NCBI RefSeq assembly: GCF_001886735.1
Contig: NZ_CP018076.1
Span: 1,240,001 to 1,304,000, forward strand
Direction: 5' to 3'
Length of the DNA stretch: 64,000 nucleotides
From: Sulfitobacter alexandrii
GTDB lineage: Bacteria; Pseudomonadota; Alphaproteobacteria; Rhodobacterales; Rhodobacteraceae
In this document: in pieces, positions 17,989 through 25,721 of the stretch
Layout: each line of letters starts with the position of its first letter
Numbering within the stretch: the stretch's first letter is position 1
Notes under the pieces: generated by a model
Seen by the model: only the letters and a program-made list of their open reading frames with translations
Told to the model about the DNA's origin: nothing
The model's database searches: none
Program-made: the position numbers and the translations under genes

Positions 17989-19126
17989 TCAGGACAGCAG
18001 AATCGGATCGGGCAGGGCGCCGAGATCGGACAGGCCGAGCTGCCCCATGTTCGAGATCATGTCCTTGGCCAGCATGTCGATCAGGTGGTCCACGCCGCGC
18101 GGCCCCAAGGCCCCCAGCGCAAAGTGGAACGCCCGGCCCAGCATGACGAAGTTGGCCCCGAGCGCCAGCGCGCGCAGAATGTCGAGCCCGCCTTCGATTC
18201 CGCTGTCGAAGATCAGCGGGAGGCCGGTCGCCGCGCGGATGTCTGGCAGCGCCTCGATGCTCGCCGGGGCGCCGTCGAACTGGCGTCCGGCGTGGTTCGA
18301 CACCCAGACGGCATCGATTCCCATCTCTTCGAGCCGGACCGCGTCCTCGGGCCGCAGCACGCCCTTGACGATGAAGGGGCCGTCCCAGGCATCGCGCAGC
18401 CAGGCGACGTAGTCCCAGTCGGGGGCGGTACGCAGCAGGTAGCCCATGTGCGCGGTCGGGGGCAGGTTCGCGGTGGCGTCGGTGACGTATTTGTCCAGCC
18501 CGCGCATGTGGGGCATGCCCCGCAGTGCGGTATGCCAGGCCCAGACCGGCCGGGTGGCGACCTGCGCCAGCAGCCGCGGCGTCAGGCGCGGCGGATTGGT
18601 CAGGCCAGATCGGACCTGCCTCTCGCGACGCGACGAACTGGGGACGTCCACCGTCAGGATCAGCGTCCCGAAGCCTGAGCTGCGCGCGCGCTCCAGCATG
18701 TCGGCGCGGATCTCCGGATCACGGGGGGATACATCTGGAACCAGGCGTGCTTGCCGAGGTGCGGGGCCATGTCCTCCGGGCTCTGGGTGGCCACAGTGGA
18801 GATGGCATAGGGGATCTCACGGCGTGCAGCGGCGCGGGCAAGGTGGCCTTCGGCGCCGGGCCAGATCAGGCCGGACATGCCGATCGGCGCGATGCCGAAC
18901 GGGTAGGGAAAGCGCTGTCCGAGGAAATCGGTCGTCAGGTCCGGCTTGACTTCGCCATGCAGGACGGAAGGCACCATGCCGATCCGGTCGAGCGCGCTGC
19001 GGTTTCGCGCCTTTGCCGCCTCCGTGCCCGTACCACTGTCAAGGTACTCCCACACGAAGGGGGGATGCGCCGTTTCGCACGGGCGCGCAGGTCGGCGATG
19101 GCGGGGTATCTGTTGTCGAGGTCCAT
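17989..19126 (-). pseudogene. lldD: Alpha-hydroxy-acid (L-lactate) dehydrogenase, two frameshifts
   Basis: Three consecutive frames together encode a full LldD-type FMN enzyme of about 379 residues. Frame 1 gives MDLDNRYPAIADLRARAK to RRIP. Frame 2 gives FVWEYLDSGTGTEAAKARNR through HAWFQMYPP. Frame 3 gives DPEIRADMLERARSSG to the end, including VSNHAGRQFD with the catalytic His and the FMN-phosphate region DSGIEGGLDILRALALGA. Both switches lie at six-G runs (19059-19064 and 18723-18728), and one added base at each restores the protein. The enzyme oxidises L-lactate to pyruvate at the membrane. Breakage may be real or a homopolymer miscount. Confidence 0.85.
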
Positions 19127-19211
19127 GCGCCATTTGCGCCGGGACCATCCGCAATGTCCAGATACCGCGCGGGCTGCCCGCCGGATTCCGCGAAGCGCCG
19201 CTGCGGGGGTG

Positions 19212-19970
19212 TCACCCGGCCTGTCGCCGCAGCCGGTCGTGCTGCGTTCCCTGCTCGATCAGACCGACGAGTGCGGCGATGGCGGTATCGACCTCGTCCT
19301 GCGCCCCGGGTGCATCACCGGCATCCTTGATCAGGTGAAGCCCGCTCCGGGTGACGGCGCGCGTCGCGCGTTCGGCGATGCGCCGTTCCGCGGCCGACCG
19401 GATGTCGTCCAGCCGTGAATCGATGGTCCGGCACAGCCCCGCGAGCATGCCGGCCGAACCGCTCAGGATATCGGGGGCGTAAATACCCTGTTCCACCGCC
19501 TCCAGAAGCGCGGAGATCTTGCCCAGTTCACAGACCGAGGTCGTGGCGAGATAGCGCATGTCCTCGAACGCGATCTCGTCGTGGTCGTCACGCTCGATCC
19601 TCTCCAGCACGACGGCGCTGCCGATGATGCGGTCGGGGCCGTCGGGCATGGGCAGATATTGCAGGGTGGTGTCCCAGATCATCGTGCCCTCGGGCAGGTC
19701 CAGCACCTCGCGATAGCGTTGGGTCGCCTTTTCGGTCAGACATTTTTCGTACTTGCGGCTCACCGCCGCCGCCTGTTTCGCGTTCAGCAGATCCGTGATC
19801 GGCTTGCCCCGGATGGCCTGCGTGGACAGCCCTGTCACGCTCTCGTGGCGCGCGTTCAGCGCCAGTACCTCGAAACTGCCTGTATCCTGGTAGCGCTGCG
19901 CGATGAACATGGGCACGTTGAACCTGTCGATCTGCCGTTTCAGGCGCTGGGCGTCTCCTGTCTTGAACAT
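19212..19970 (-). CDS. PAS-domain protein, probable signalling role
   Basis: The 252-residue product has a PAS-like fold at about residues 10-120 (FNVPMFIAQRYQDTGSFEVL; ARHESVTGLSTQAIRGKPI, then RVIGSAVVLERIERDD-like end) followed by a long helical region, possibly coiled coil. No kinase, GGDEF or DNA-binding domain is present. I chose the ATG at 19970, which has AAGGA seven bases upstream; an upstream ATG at 20030 lacks one. It lies 85 bases beyond the start of lldD on the same strand. Its partner and ligand are unknown. Confidence 0.65.
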   Translation of the reverse strand: MFKTGDAQRLKRQIDRFNVPMFIAQRYQDTGSFEVLALNARHESVTGLSTQAIRGKPITDLLNAKQAAAVSRKYEKCLTEKATQRYREVLDLPEGTMIWDTTLQYLPMPDGPDRIIGSAVVLERIERDDHDEIAFEDMRYLATTSVCELGKISALLEAVEQGIYAPDILSGSAGMLAGLCRTIDSRLDDIRSAAERRIAERATRAVTRSGLHLIKDAGDAPGAQDEVDTAIAALVGLIEQGTQHDRLRRQAG

Positions 19971-20178
19971 CGGGTCGTCCTTCTTTGCGTAACCTTCGTT
20001 CGTGAAAGGTATACGGAAATTCATTATCAAATGGTGAACCGTCGAAGACGTTTAAAAATGCATGATAATCAGCAGCTTGCTTTCGGTAATTCGGCCCGAT
20101 CGAACAGCCCCGCGGCGGGCGCGAACATAATGAGAACTCGGCTTTTCATCAGTGCCGCGAACCGCTATGTTTCCCGCC

Positions 20179-22593
20179 ATGAGCAGCTTTGATGAAATGG
20201 ACGCCTTCGAAGGCGCTTCGCTGTCCGCTCGGGCGATGGCGGCACGGCCGCAGCCCTACCTGGACTCCCTGAACCCCGCGCAGCGCGCCGCGGTCGAACA
20301 GCTCGACGGGCCGGTCCTGATGCTGGCGGGGGCGGGCACCGGCAAGACCAAGGCGTTGACCACGCGGATCGTCCACCTGCTGGTCACGGGCCGCGCCCGC
20401 CCGAACGAAGTGCTGGCGGTGACCTTCACGAACAAGGCCGCGCGCGAGATGAAGACGCGGGTGGGCCAGACGCTGGGCCAGCAGGTCGAGGGGATGCCGT
20501 GGCTGGGCACCTTTCATGCGATCTGCGTCAAGCTGCTGCGCCGGCACGCGGAACTGGTCGGCCTGAAATCCAACTTCACCATCCTCGATACCGACGATCA
20601 GCTGCGGCTGCTCAAGCAGCTCGTCGCGGCCGAGAACATCGACGACAAGCGCTGGCCCGCGCGGATGCTGCTGGGCATCATCGACGGCTGGAAGAACCGC
20701 GCGCTGACGCCCGACAAGGTGCCGGCGTCGGATGCGGGCCTCTACAACCACCGCGGCACCGAGATCTACGAACAGTACCAGCGCCGGCTGGTGGAACTGA
20801 ACGCGGTGGATTTCGGCGACCTGCTGCTGCACATGGTCACGATATTCCAGAAACACCCGGACGTGCTGGAACAGTACCAGCGCTGGTTCCGCTACATCAT
20901 GGTGGACGAATACCAGGACACCAACGTCGCCCAGTATCTCTGGCTGCGGCTCCTGGCGCAGGGCCATCGCAACATCTGCTGCGTGGGCGACGACGACCAG
21001 TCGATCTATGGCTGGCGCGGCGCCGAGGTGGGCAACATCCTGCGCTTCGAGACCGATTTCCCCGGCGCGCATGTGGTCAAGCTGGAACAGAATTACCGCT
21101 CCACCCCGCATATCCTTGCCGCCGCCTCGGGCGTGATCGCGGGCAACGAGGGGCGGCTGGGCAAGACCCTGTGGACCGAGGCCGAGGAGGGCGAGAAGGT
21201 GCGCCTGATCGGCCACTGGGACGGCGAGGAGGAAGCCCGCTGGATCGGCGAGGAGATCGAGGCGATGCAGCGCGGCACCCGTGGCATGGACGCGATCGGG
21301 CTCGACTCCATGGCGATCCTCGTGCGCGCCTCGCACCAGATGCGCGCCTTCGAGGACCGGTTCCTGACCATCGGCCTGCCGTACCGCGTCATCGGGGGGC
21401 CCCGTTTCTACGAGCGGTTGGAGATCCGGGACGCGATGGCCTATTTCCGGGTGGTGACCTCGCCCGACGACGATCTCGCGTTCGAGCGGATCGTGAACAC
21501 GCCCAAGCGCGGCCTCGGCAACGTGGCGCAGCAGAAGATCCAGACCACCGCCCGCGAACACGGCGTGAACCTGGTCGAGGGCGCCCGTATCCTGCTGGCG
21601 CATGACGGCATCGGCGGCAAGGGGGCGGCGCAGCTGCGCCAGTTGATCGACGGCATCGACCGCTGGCACAAGATGCTGCGCGGGCCGCTGCGCCCGGCGG
21701 CGGGCGGCGAGGACGACGTGATCGAACAGACCGCCACCGTCTTCGACGAGGGCCCGCCGGAGGTCACCCACGTGGAGCTGGCCGAGATCATCCTGGACGA
21801 ATCCGGCTACACCGGCATGTGGCAGAACGACAAGACGCCGGAGGCGCCGGGGCGGCTCGACAACCTCAAGGAGCTGGTCAAGGCGCTGGAGCAGTTCGAG
21901 AACCTGCAGGGCTTCCTGGAGCATGTCAGCCTCATCATGGACAACGAAAGCGACGACGGCGGCGAGAAGGTCAGCATCATGACCCTGCACGCGGCCAAGG
22001 GGCTGGAGTTTCCCGCCGTCTTCCTGCCGGGATGGGAGGACGGGCTGTTTCCCTCGCAGCGGTCGATGGATGAAAGCGGCATCAAGGGGCTGGAGGAGGA
22101 ACGCCGCCTGGCCTACGTGGGCATCACCCGCGCGGAAGAACTCTGCACGATCTCGTTCGCCGGGAACCGCATGGTGTTCGGCCAGTGGCAAAGCGCGATG
22201 CCGTCGCGGTTCATCGACGAACTGCCCCAGGACCACGTCGAGGTGCTCACGCCGCCCGGCCTCTACGGCGGCAGTTTCGGCGCGGCCATGCCGAAAAGCA
22301 CCCTGCACGACGCGGCGGCGGAGGCGAACGTCTACAACTCGCCCGGCTGGCGCCGTCTTCAGGCCCGCGCGGGAGAGCGCGGTGTCAGCCAGCCACGCGA
22401 GCAGCGCAATGTCACCATAGACATGAACGCCGTCAGCAGCTTCACGATGGGCGAACGGGTGTTCCACCAGAAGTTCGGCTACGGCGCGATCATCGGGATC
22501 GAGGGCGACAAGCTGGAGGTGGATTTCGAGAAGGCCGGCGTGAAAAAGGTCGTCTCGCGTTTCCTGTCCGGCTGCGATGACGTGCCGTTCTGA
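20179..22593 (+). CDS. uvrD: ATP-dependent DNA helicase UvrD/PcrA type
   Basis: This is an 804-residue superfamily 1A helicase that unwinds 3'-to-5' in nucleotide excision and mismatch repair. Motifs appear in order: Q motif in LNPAQRAAVEQLDGP, Walker A AGAGTGKT (about 50-57), motif Ia TFTNKAAREMK, Walker B VDEYQDTN, motif III GDDDQSIYGWRGA, motif IV EQNYRST, motif V TLHAAKGLEFPAVFL and motif VI YVGITRAEE. The C-terminal region (MGERVFHQKFGYGAIIGIEG) is the Tudor-like domain known from UvrD and PcrA. The start is uncertain: ATGs at 20167 and 20179 are both possible and neither has a strong ribosome site. Confidence 0.94.
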   Translation: MSSFDEMDAFEGASLSARAMAARPQPYLDSLNPAQRAAVEQLDGPVLMLAGAGTGKTKALTTRIVHLLVTGRARPNEVLAVTFTNKAAREMKTRVGQTLGQQVEGMPWLGTFHAICVKLLRRHAELVGLKSNFTILDTDDQLRLLKQLVAAENIDDKRWPARMLLGIIDGWKNRALTPDKVPASDAGLYNHRGTEIYEQYQRRLVELNAVDFGDLLLHMVTIFQKHPDVLEQYQRWFRYIMVDEYQDTNVAQYLWLRLLAQGHRNICCVGDDDQSIYGWRGAEVGNILRFETDFPGAHVVKLEQNYRSTPHILAAASGVIAGNEGRLGKTLWTEAEEGEKVRLIGHWDGEEEARWIGEEIEAMQRGTRGMDAIGLDSMAILVRASHQMRAFEDRFLTIGLPYRVIGGPRFYERLEIRDAMAYFRVVTSPDDDLAFERIVNTPKRGLGNVAQQKIQTTAREHGVNLVEGARILLAHDGIGGKGAAQLRQLIDGIDRWHKMLRGPLRPAAGGEDDVIEQTATVFDEGPPEVTHVELAEIILDESGYTGMWQNDKTPEAPGRLDNLKELVKALEQFENLQGFLEHVSLIMDNESDDGGEKVSIMTLHAAKGLEFPAVFLPGWEDGLFPSQRSMDESGIKGLEEERRLAYVGITRAEELCTISFAGNRMVFGQWQSAMPSRFIDELPQDHVEVLTPPGLYGGSFGAAMPKSTLHDAAAEANVYNSPGWRRLQARAGERGVSQPREQRNVTIDMNAVSSFTMGERVFHQKFGYGAIIGIEGDKLEVDFEKAGVKKVVSRFLSGCDDVPF

Positions 22594-22668
22594 AGGCATC
22601 CCGCCGGCGCGGGTCTGATCCTGCGGTGCGCGCTGCGCGCGCATTACATTATTGACTATCGCTGCGGG

Positions 22669-22849
22669 CCCACCATCCCAGAGGGTCCGGCACCGCCCTT
22701 TCTTGATCCCGTCCTGGCACCCGCCGTCCGGCCCCACAAGCAAAATAGCCGTATCCCCTTCGGGGCCCCTCGGCGATTTGGCTTGTGGGTCCACCCGTCG
22801 CGCGCCCTGTCGGGGTCAAGCAAGGGCGGCGCCAGACCAGAGATGTGGG
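22669..22849. repeat. 181-bp imperfect foldback element between uvrD and cuckoo RNAs
   Basis: The left arm (22669-22758) and right arm (22763-22849) are imperfect reverse complements over nearly their full length, roughly three quarters matched by eye. The innermost part pairs 19 bases with two mismatches (22733-22751 with 22771-22789), and its tip is a CCCC-UUC-GGGG mini-hairpin. No protein is convincingly encoded. It could be a palindromic repeat of the genome, a transposon-derived hairpin, or a structured RNA. Confidence 0.6.
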
Positions 22850-22854
22850 GAGGG

Positions 22855-23019
22855 GACAAAGAAACAGCGGTGCCGTGGGAGGACGGCACCGCTGCTCTTT
22901 GTCGGCCCGAAACGTCTAGGGAGGATCGGTTTCGGGTCTGTACGGGACCACGCTGCATCAGGGAGGAGGAAGGTGCAGTGGCCCCGGTCACCAGTCGTCC
23001 CAAGGGAGGAGGGGACGAC
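22855..23019 (-). ncRNA. Four tandem CCUCC-loop hairpins (cuckoo/CcsR-type sRNAs)
   Basis: On the minus strand, directly after the DUF1127 gene, come four stem-loops. Each presents a CCUCCC or CCUCCUCCC loop. Plus-strand coordinates are 22994-23019 (8-bp perfect stem), 22948-22981, 22906-22936 (8-bp stem) and 22865-22894 (12-bp stem). The last can extend to 22855-22902 and is followed by a U-rich stretch, so it can terminate the transcript. This matches the CcsR (cuckoo) RNA family of Rhodobacter sphaeroides. There they are processed from the mRNA of a DUF1127 protein and respond to stress. The loop resembles an anti-Shine-Dalgarno sequence. Confidence 0.85.
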
Positions 23020-23035
23020 CGATCTCTGTATCGCG

Positions 23036-23251
23036 TCAGATGCGCGAGGATTCGATCGCGATCCGCTTGATGTCGCTGCGGCTCAGGCCGAGGTCCGCGA
23101 GATCACGGTTGCTGAGCGCGCTCAGCCCGTCGAAGGTTTCGCGGTACATGCGGTATTGCTTGTAGCGGGTTGCCAGCGCGTCAAAGCCTGAGCCGATGCG
23201 GCCGAGCAAGGAAGAAGTGGGTGCGTTTGTTGTTGTCGTTGAATATGCCAT
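23036..23251 (-). CDS. DUF1127 small RNA-binding-type protein (CcaF1-like)
   Basis: A 71-residue protein with the DUF1127 domain at its C-terminus: YRETFDGLSALSNRDLADLG followed by LSRSDIKRIA. In Rhodobacter sphaeroides a DUF1127 protein of this size (CcaF1) binds RNA and affects maturation of the CcsR sRNAs encoded just downstream. The same order is seen here: gene, then four CCUCC-loop hairpins 16 bases further on. I chose the ATG at 23251 (MAYSTTTTN); in-frame ATGs at 23272 and 23299 would lengthen it. The role is inferred from family and context. Confidence 0.88.
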   Translation of the reverse strand: MAYSTTTTNAPTSSLLGRIGSGFDALATRYKQYRMYRETFDGLSALSNRDLADLGLSRSDIKRIAIESSRI

Positions 23252-23297
23252 CGTGGCGCCTCTTGTTTTCATATCATCGTCGTTTCGGATAGGGGGC

Positions 23298-23324
23298 ATA
23301 TACGCCTCGAAAAATTCCGCGCAA
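23298..23324 (-). promoter_or_regulatory. Candidate promoter of DUF1127-sRNA unit
   Basis: On the minus strand TTGCGC (23324-23319) and GTATAT (23303-23298) are separated by 15 bases. The gene is likely under a stress sigma factor (RpoH type) by comparison with the Rhodobacter locus. The elements here are compatible but not decisive. Confidence 0.35.
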
Positions 23325-23445
23325 CGGCCAACGCTGCAACGCCGTTATGCGGCTTTTGCATGGGCGACGTCGGGGCAACCTGTTGTTATGAATGCATAAA
23401 CAACGCGCCCTGCACGGGCGTCTACGACTTTGGATGGGGGGAAAC

Positions 23446-23527
23446 AGAAAAAGGGCGGCGACATCAGGGAGGAGGAGGATGTCGCCGCCAATAACAGACG
23501 GTGTCGGGAGGAGGATGACCCCGTCTG
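23446..23527 (-). ncRNA. Two-hairpin cuckoo-type sRNA with own terminator
   Basis: Two more stem-loops with the same loop lie upstream of the DUF1127 promoter. Hairpin 23495-23527 has an 11-bp stem with one mismatch, and its loop reads CCUCCUCCC on the minus strand. Hairpin 23454-23489 has a perfect 12-bp stem and loop CUCCUCCUCCCU. The latter is followed on the minus strand by CCCTTTTTCTG, a good intrinsic terminator. This unit appears to be a separate small transcript whose promoter lies above about 23540. Confidence 0.75.
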
Positions 23528-23743
23528 GTCTTTCTCTTGAAGAGCGTTGCCGCGCTTCACAGGCTCAATATCGCCTTTATGCTGCAATTGCACAATGGAT
23601 AGTTTTGCAATGCTGCCATGCAGCAAGAACATGGAGTCGCTGTAGAATTCCTGTGCACCCTGCCAAAGGCTTGGGCAGGTCGCCGCGCGCCCTTGTGATT
23701 TTCGCAGAAAATGGCATGTGAAGGACAAGCACAGGAGGTTCTC

Positions 23744-24817
23744 ATGCCGATCAGCAAGTCCGATGTCGAATCCGCCCTTTCCCGGGTCAGCCTTCCCGAT
23801 GGCCGGAGCCTGATGGCGCACGACCTCGTTCGCGCCCTGCGGATCGAGGACGACGTGGTCCGTTTCGTGATCGAGGCGCCGAGTGCCGAGGTGGCGCAGG
23901 CCATGGGCCCGCTGCGCGACGCCGCCGAGAAGGTGGTTGCGGAACTGCCCGGCGTGCGGAGCGTGTCGGTCGCCCTGACGGCACACGGCCCGGCGAAGAA
24001 GCCGGAAGCGCCCCCCAGTCTCAAGATCGGCGGCCATCCGAAGCCGCAGGAGGCCCCGATGAAACCCGCGGGGGTCGACCGGATCCTCGCCATCGCCTCG
24101 GGCAAGGGCGGCGTGGGCAAGTCCACAGTCAGTTCCAACCTCGCCGTCGCGCTGGCGCGTCAGGGCAGGCGGGTAGGGCTGCTCGACGCGGACATCTACG
24201 GTCCCAGCCAGCCGCGCATGATGGGTATCAACAAGCGCCCGGCGAGCCCCGACGGCAAGACCATCATCCCCCTGCAGGCGCACGGGGTCACGATGATGTC
24301 GATCGGCTTCATGATGGAGGAAGGCAAGGCGGTCGTCTGGCGCGGCCCGATGCTGATGGGTGCGCTTCAGCAGATGCTCGGGCAGGTGCAATGGGGGGAG
24401 CTCGACGTGCTGATCGTCGACCTGCCGCCGGGCACGGGTGACGTTCAGCTGACCCTCTGCACCAAGTCGGAACTGACCGGCGCCATCGTGGTCAGCACGC
24501 CGCAGGATGTCGCGCTGCTGGACGCGCGCAAGGCGATCGACATGTTCGCCACGCTCAAGACGCCCGTGCTGGGCCTGATCGAGAACATGTCGATGTTCGT
24601 CTGCCCGGATTGCGGGGCGGAGCATCAGATCTTCGGCCACGGCGGTGTCGCGGCCGAAGCGGAGAAGATGGGCGTGCCGCTGCTCGGGGCGCTGCCCATA
24701 GACCTCGAAACCCGGCTGGCGGGGGATTCCGGCACACCGGTTGCCGCTGGCGAAGGGGCGATGGCGCAGGCCTATGCCCGCATCGCCGAAGGCCTGGTCA
24801 AGGGCGGCATGGCCTGA
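23744..24817 (+). CDS. Mrp/ApbC-type iron-sulfur cluster carrier ATPase
   Basis: A 357-residue P-loop NTPase that carries and transfers Fe-S clusters. An N-terminal MIP18/DUF59-like domain (about 1-85, [16 protein letters not shown]) is followed by the deviant Walker [18 protein letters not shown] near residue 120, then [14 protein letters not shown] and the CxxC motif in [11 protein letters not shown] that binds the bridging cluster. The ATG at 23744 has an AGGAGG site eight bases upstream. It stands alone in its direction. In a region with dps, hemP and DUF1289 it adds to the iron-related content, although it is about 10 kb away. Confidence 0.93.
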   Translation: MPISKSDVESALSRVSLPDGRSLMAHDLVRALRIEDDVVRFVIEAPSAEVAQAMGPLRDAAEKVVAELPGVRSVSVALTAHGPAKKPEAPPSLKIGGHPKPQEAPMKPAGVDRILAIASGKGGVGKSTVSSNLAVALARQGRRVGLLDADIYGPSQPRMMGINKRPASPDGKTIIPLQAHGVTMMSIGFMMEEGKAVVWRGPMLMGALQQMLGQVQWGELDVLIVDLPPGTGDVQLTLCTKSELTGAIVVSTPQDVALLDARKAIDMFATLKTPVLGLIENMSMFVCPDCGAEHQIFGHGGVAAEAEKMGVPLLGALPIDLETRLAGDSGTPVAAGEGAMAQAYARIAEGLVKGGMA

Positions 24818-24830
24818 ACCGCGCGGGCGG

Positions 24831-25610
24831 TCAGGACAGGGGGCGTCCTTCGACCAGATGGCCATAGAGCGTCGTCAGCACCGAGACGAAGATGATCCCC
24901 TCGGCCAGGAACACGCAGGTTTCCAGCAGCAGGGCACCCGCGCCCGTGGCCGGAAAGACGAGCGATGCGACGACGGTCATGAAGACGCTGAGCAGCGACA
25001 GCAGGGCCGCGACCGCGAGGATCGGCCCCGACAGAGGGGCGGTGACGATCCAGCTTTGCACAAGCCCCATGCGCTCTCCCATGGCGGCGGCGGGCAGCGT
25101 CACGCTGAAGCGCATCGCGACCCAGAGAAACGCGATCCCTCCCACGACGCCGAGGATCACCGATCCGCCCCCGCCCGGTCCGCCTGTCAGGCTCGCGAGG
25201 ATGCTCAGGGCCGTGAGGATCGGGACCGCCGTCAGCATCTGCACCAGCGCAAGGGTGAAAGCGCGCCAGACGTAAAAGGCGATGACGCCCCAGCCCGGCC
25301 GCAGATCGCGCGCCCGCTCGGGGCCGTTCAGCAGCACGTGGCGGTGCCAGTGGATCGCCATGAGCGCATAGCCCAGCAGCCCCGAAAGTCCCAGCGCCAG
25401 CATCAGCAGGATGTCGGACGGCGGAATGGTCAGTATCGTGTCCGTATCGCTTGCGGCAATGGCCGCCAGCGTGTCGGGCACCAGCGTCGTCACGGCGATC
25501 GTGCTGGCCAGCACCATGGCCAGCCCCGGCAGGATGACCCGGAACGTGGTTCCCGGTTCGTGGATCAACATGCGCAGCGCATGGGCGATGATGGACAGTC
25601 CGAAGGTCAC
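24831..25610 (-). CDS. Polytopic membrane protein of unknown function
   Basis: This 259-residue protein has about six hydrophobic segments (for example VILPGLAMVLASTIAVTTL, DILLMLALGLSGLLGYALM, VILGVVGGIAFLWVAMRF and SGPILAVAALLSLLSVFMTV). Charged loops lie between them, including HWHRHVLLNGPERARDLRPG. No transporter or enzyme motif is recognised; it resembles the many uncharacterised integral membrane proteins of Rhodobacterales. It is convergent with the mrp gene, 13 bases away. Confidence 0.7.
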   Translation of the reverse strand: MTFGLSIIAHALRMLIHEPGTTFRVILPGLAMVLASTIAVTTLVPDTLAAIAASDTDTILTIPPSDILLMLALGLSGLLGYALMAIHWHRHVLLNGPERARDLRPGWGVIAFYVWRAFTLALVQMLTAVPILTALSILASLTGGPGGGGSVILGVVGGIAFLWVAMRFSVTLPAAAMGERMGLVQSWIVTAPLSGPILAVAALLSLLSVFMTVVASLVFPATGAGALLLETCVFLAEGIIFVSVLTTLYGHLVEGRPLS

Positions 25611-25721
25611 TGCAAACTCCCGTGGTTGCTCACCTTCTGACCAATCCGGACTGCGGGCGCAAGCGAAGGGCGGTCAATTCTGCCATCGACCGCCCCGCCT
25701 GCGCGCCGGTTTCGTCCGGCC

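Noticed and set aside
20149..22794. An 881-codon open frame antisense to uvrD, and other long antisense frames (for example at 14002-16542, 528-1508 and 11117-12349).
   Set aside because: They lie wholly opposite convincing genes, have Arg/Gly/His-rich composition typical of the complement of GC-rich codons, and show no family motifs.
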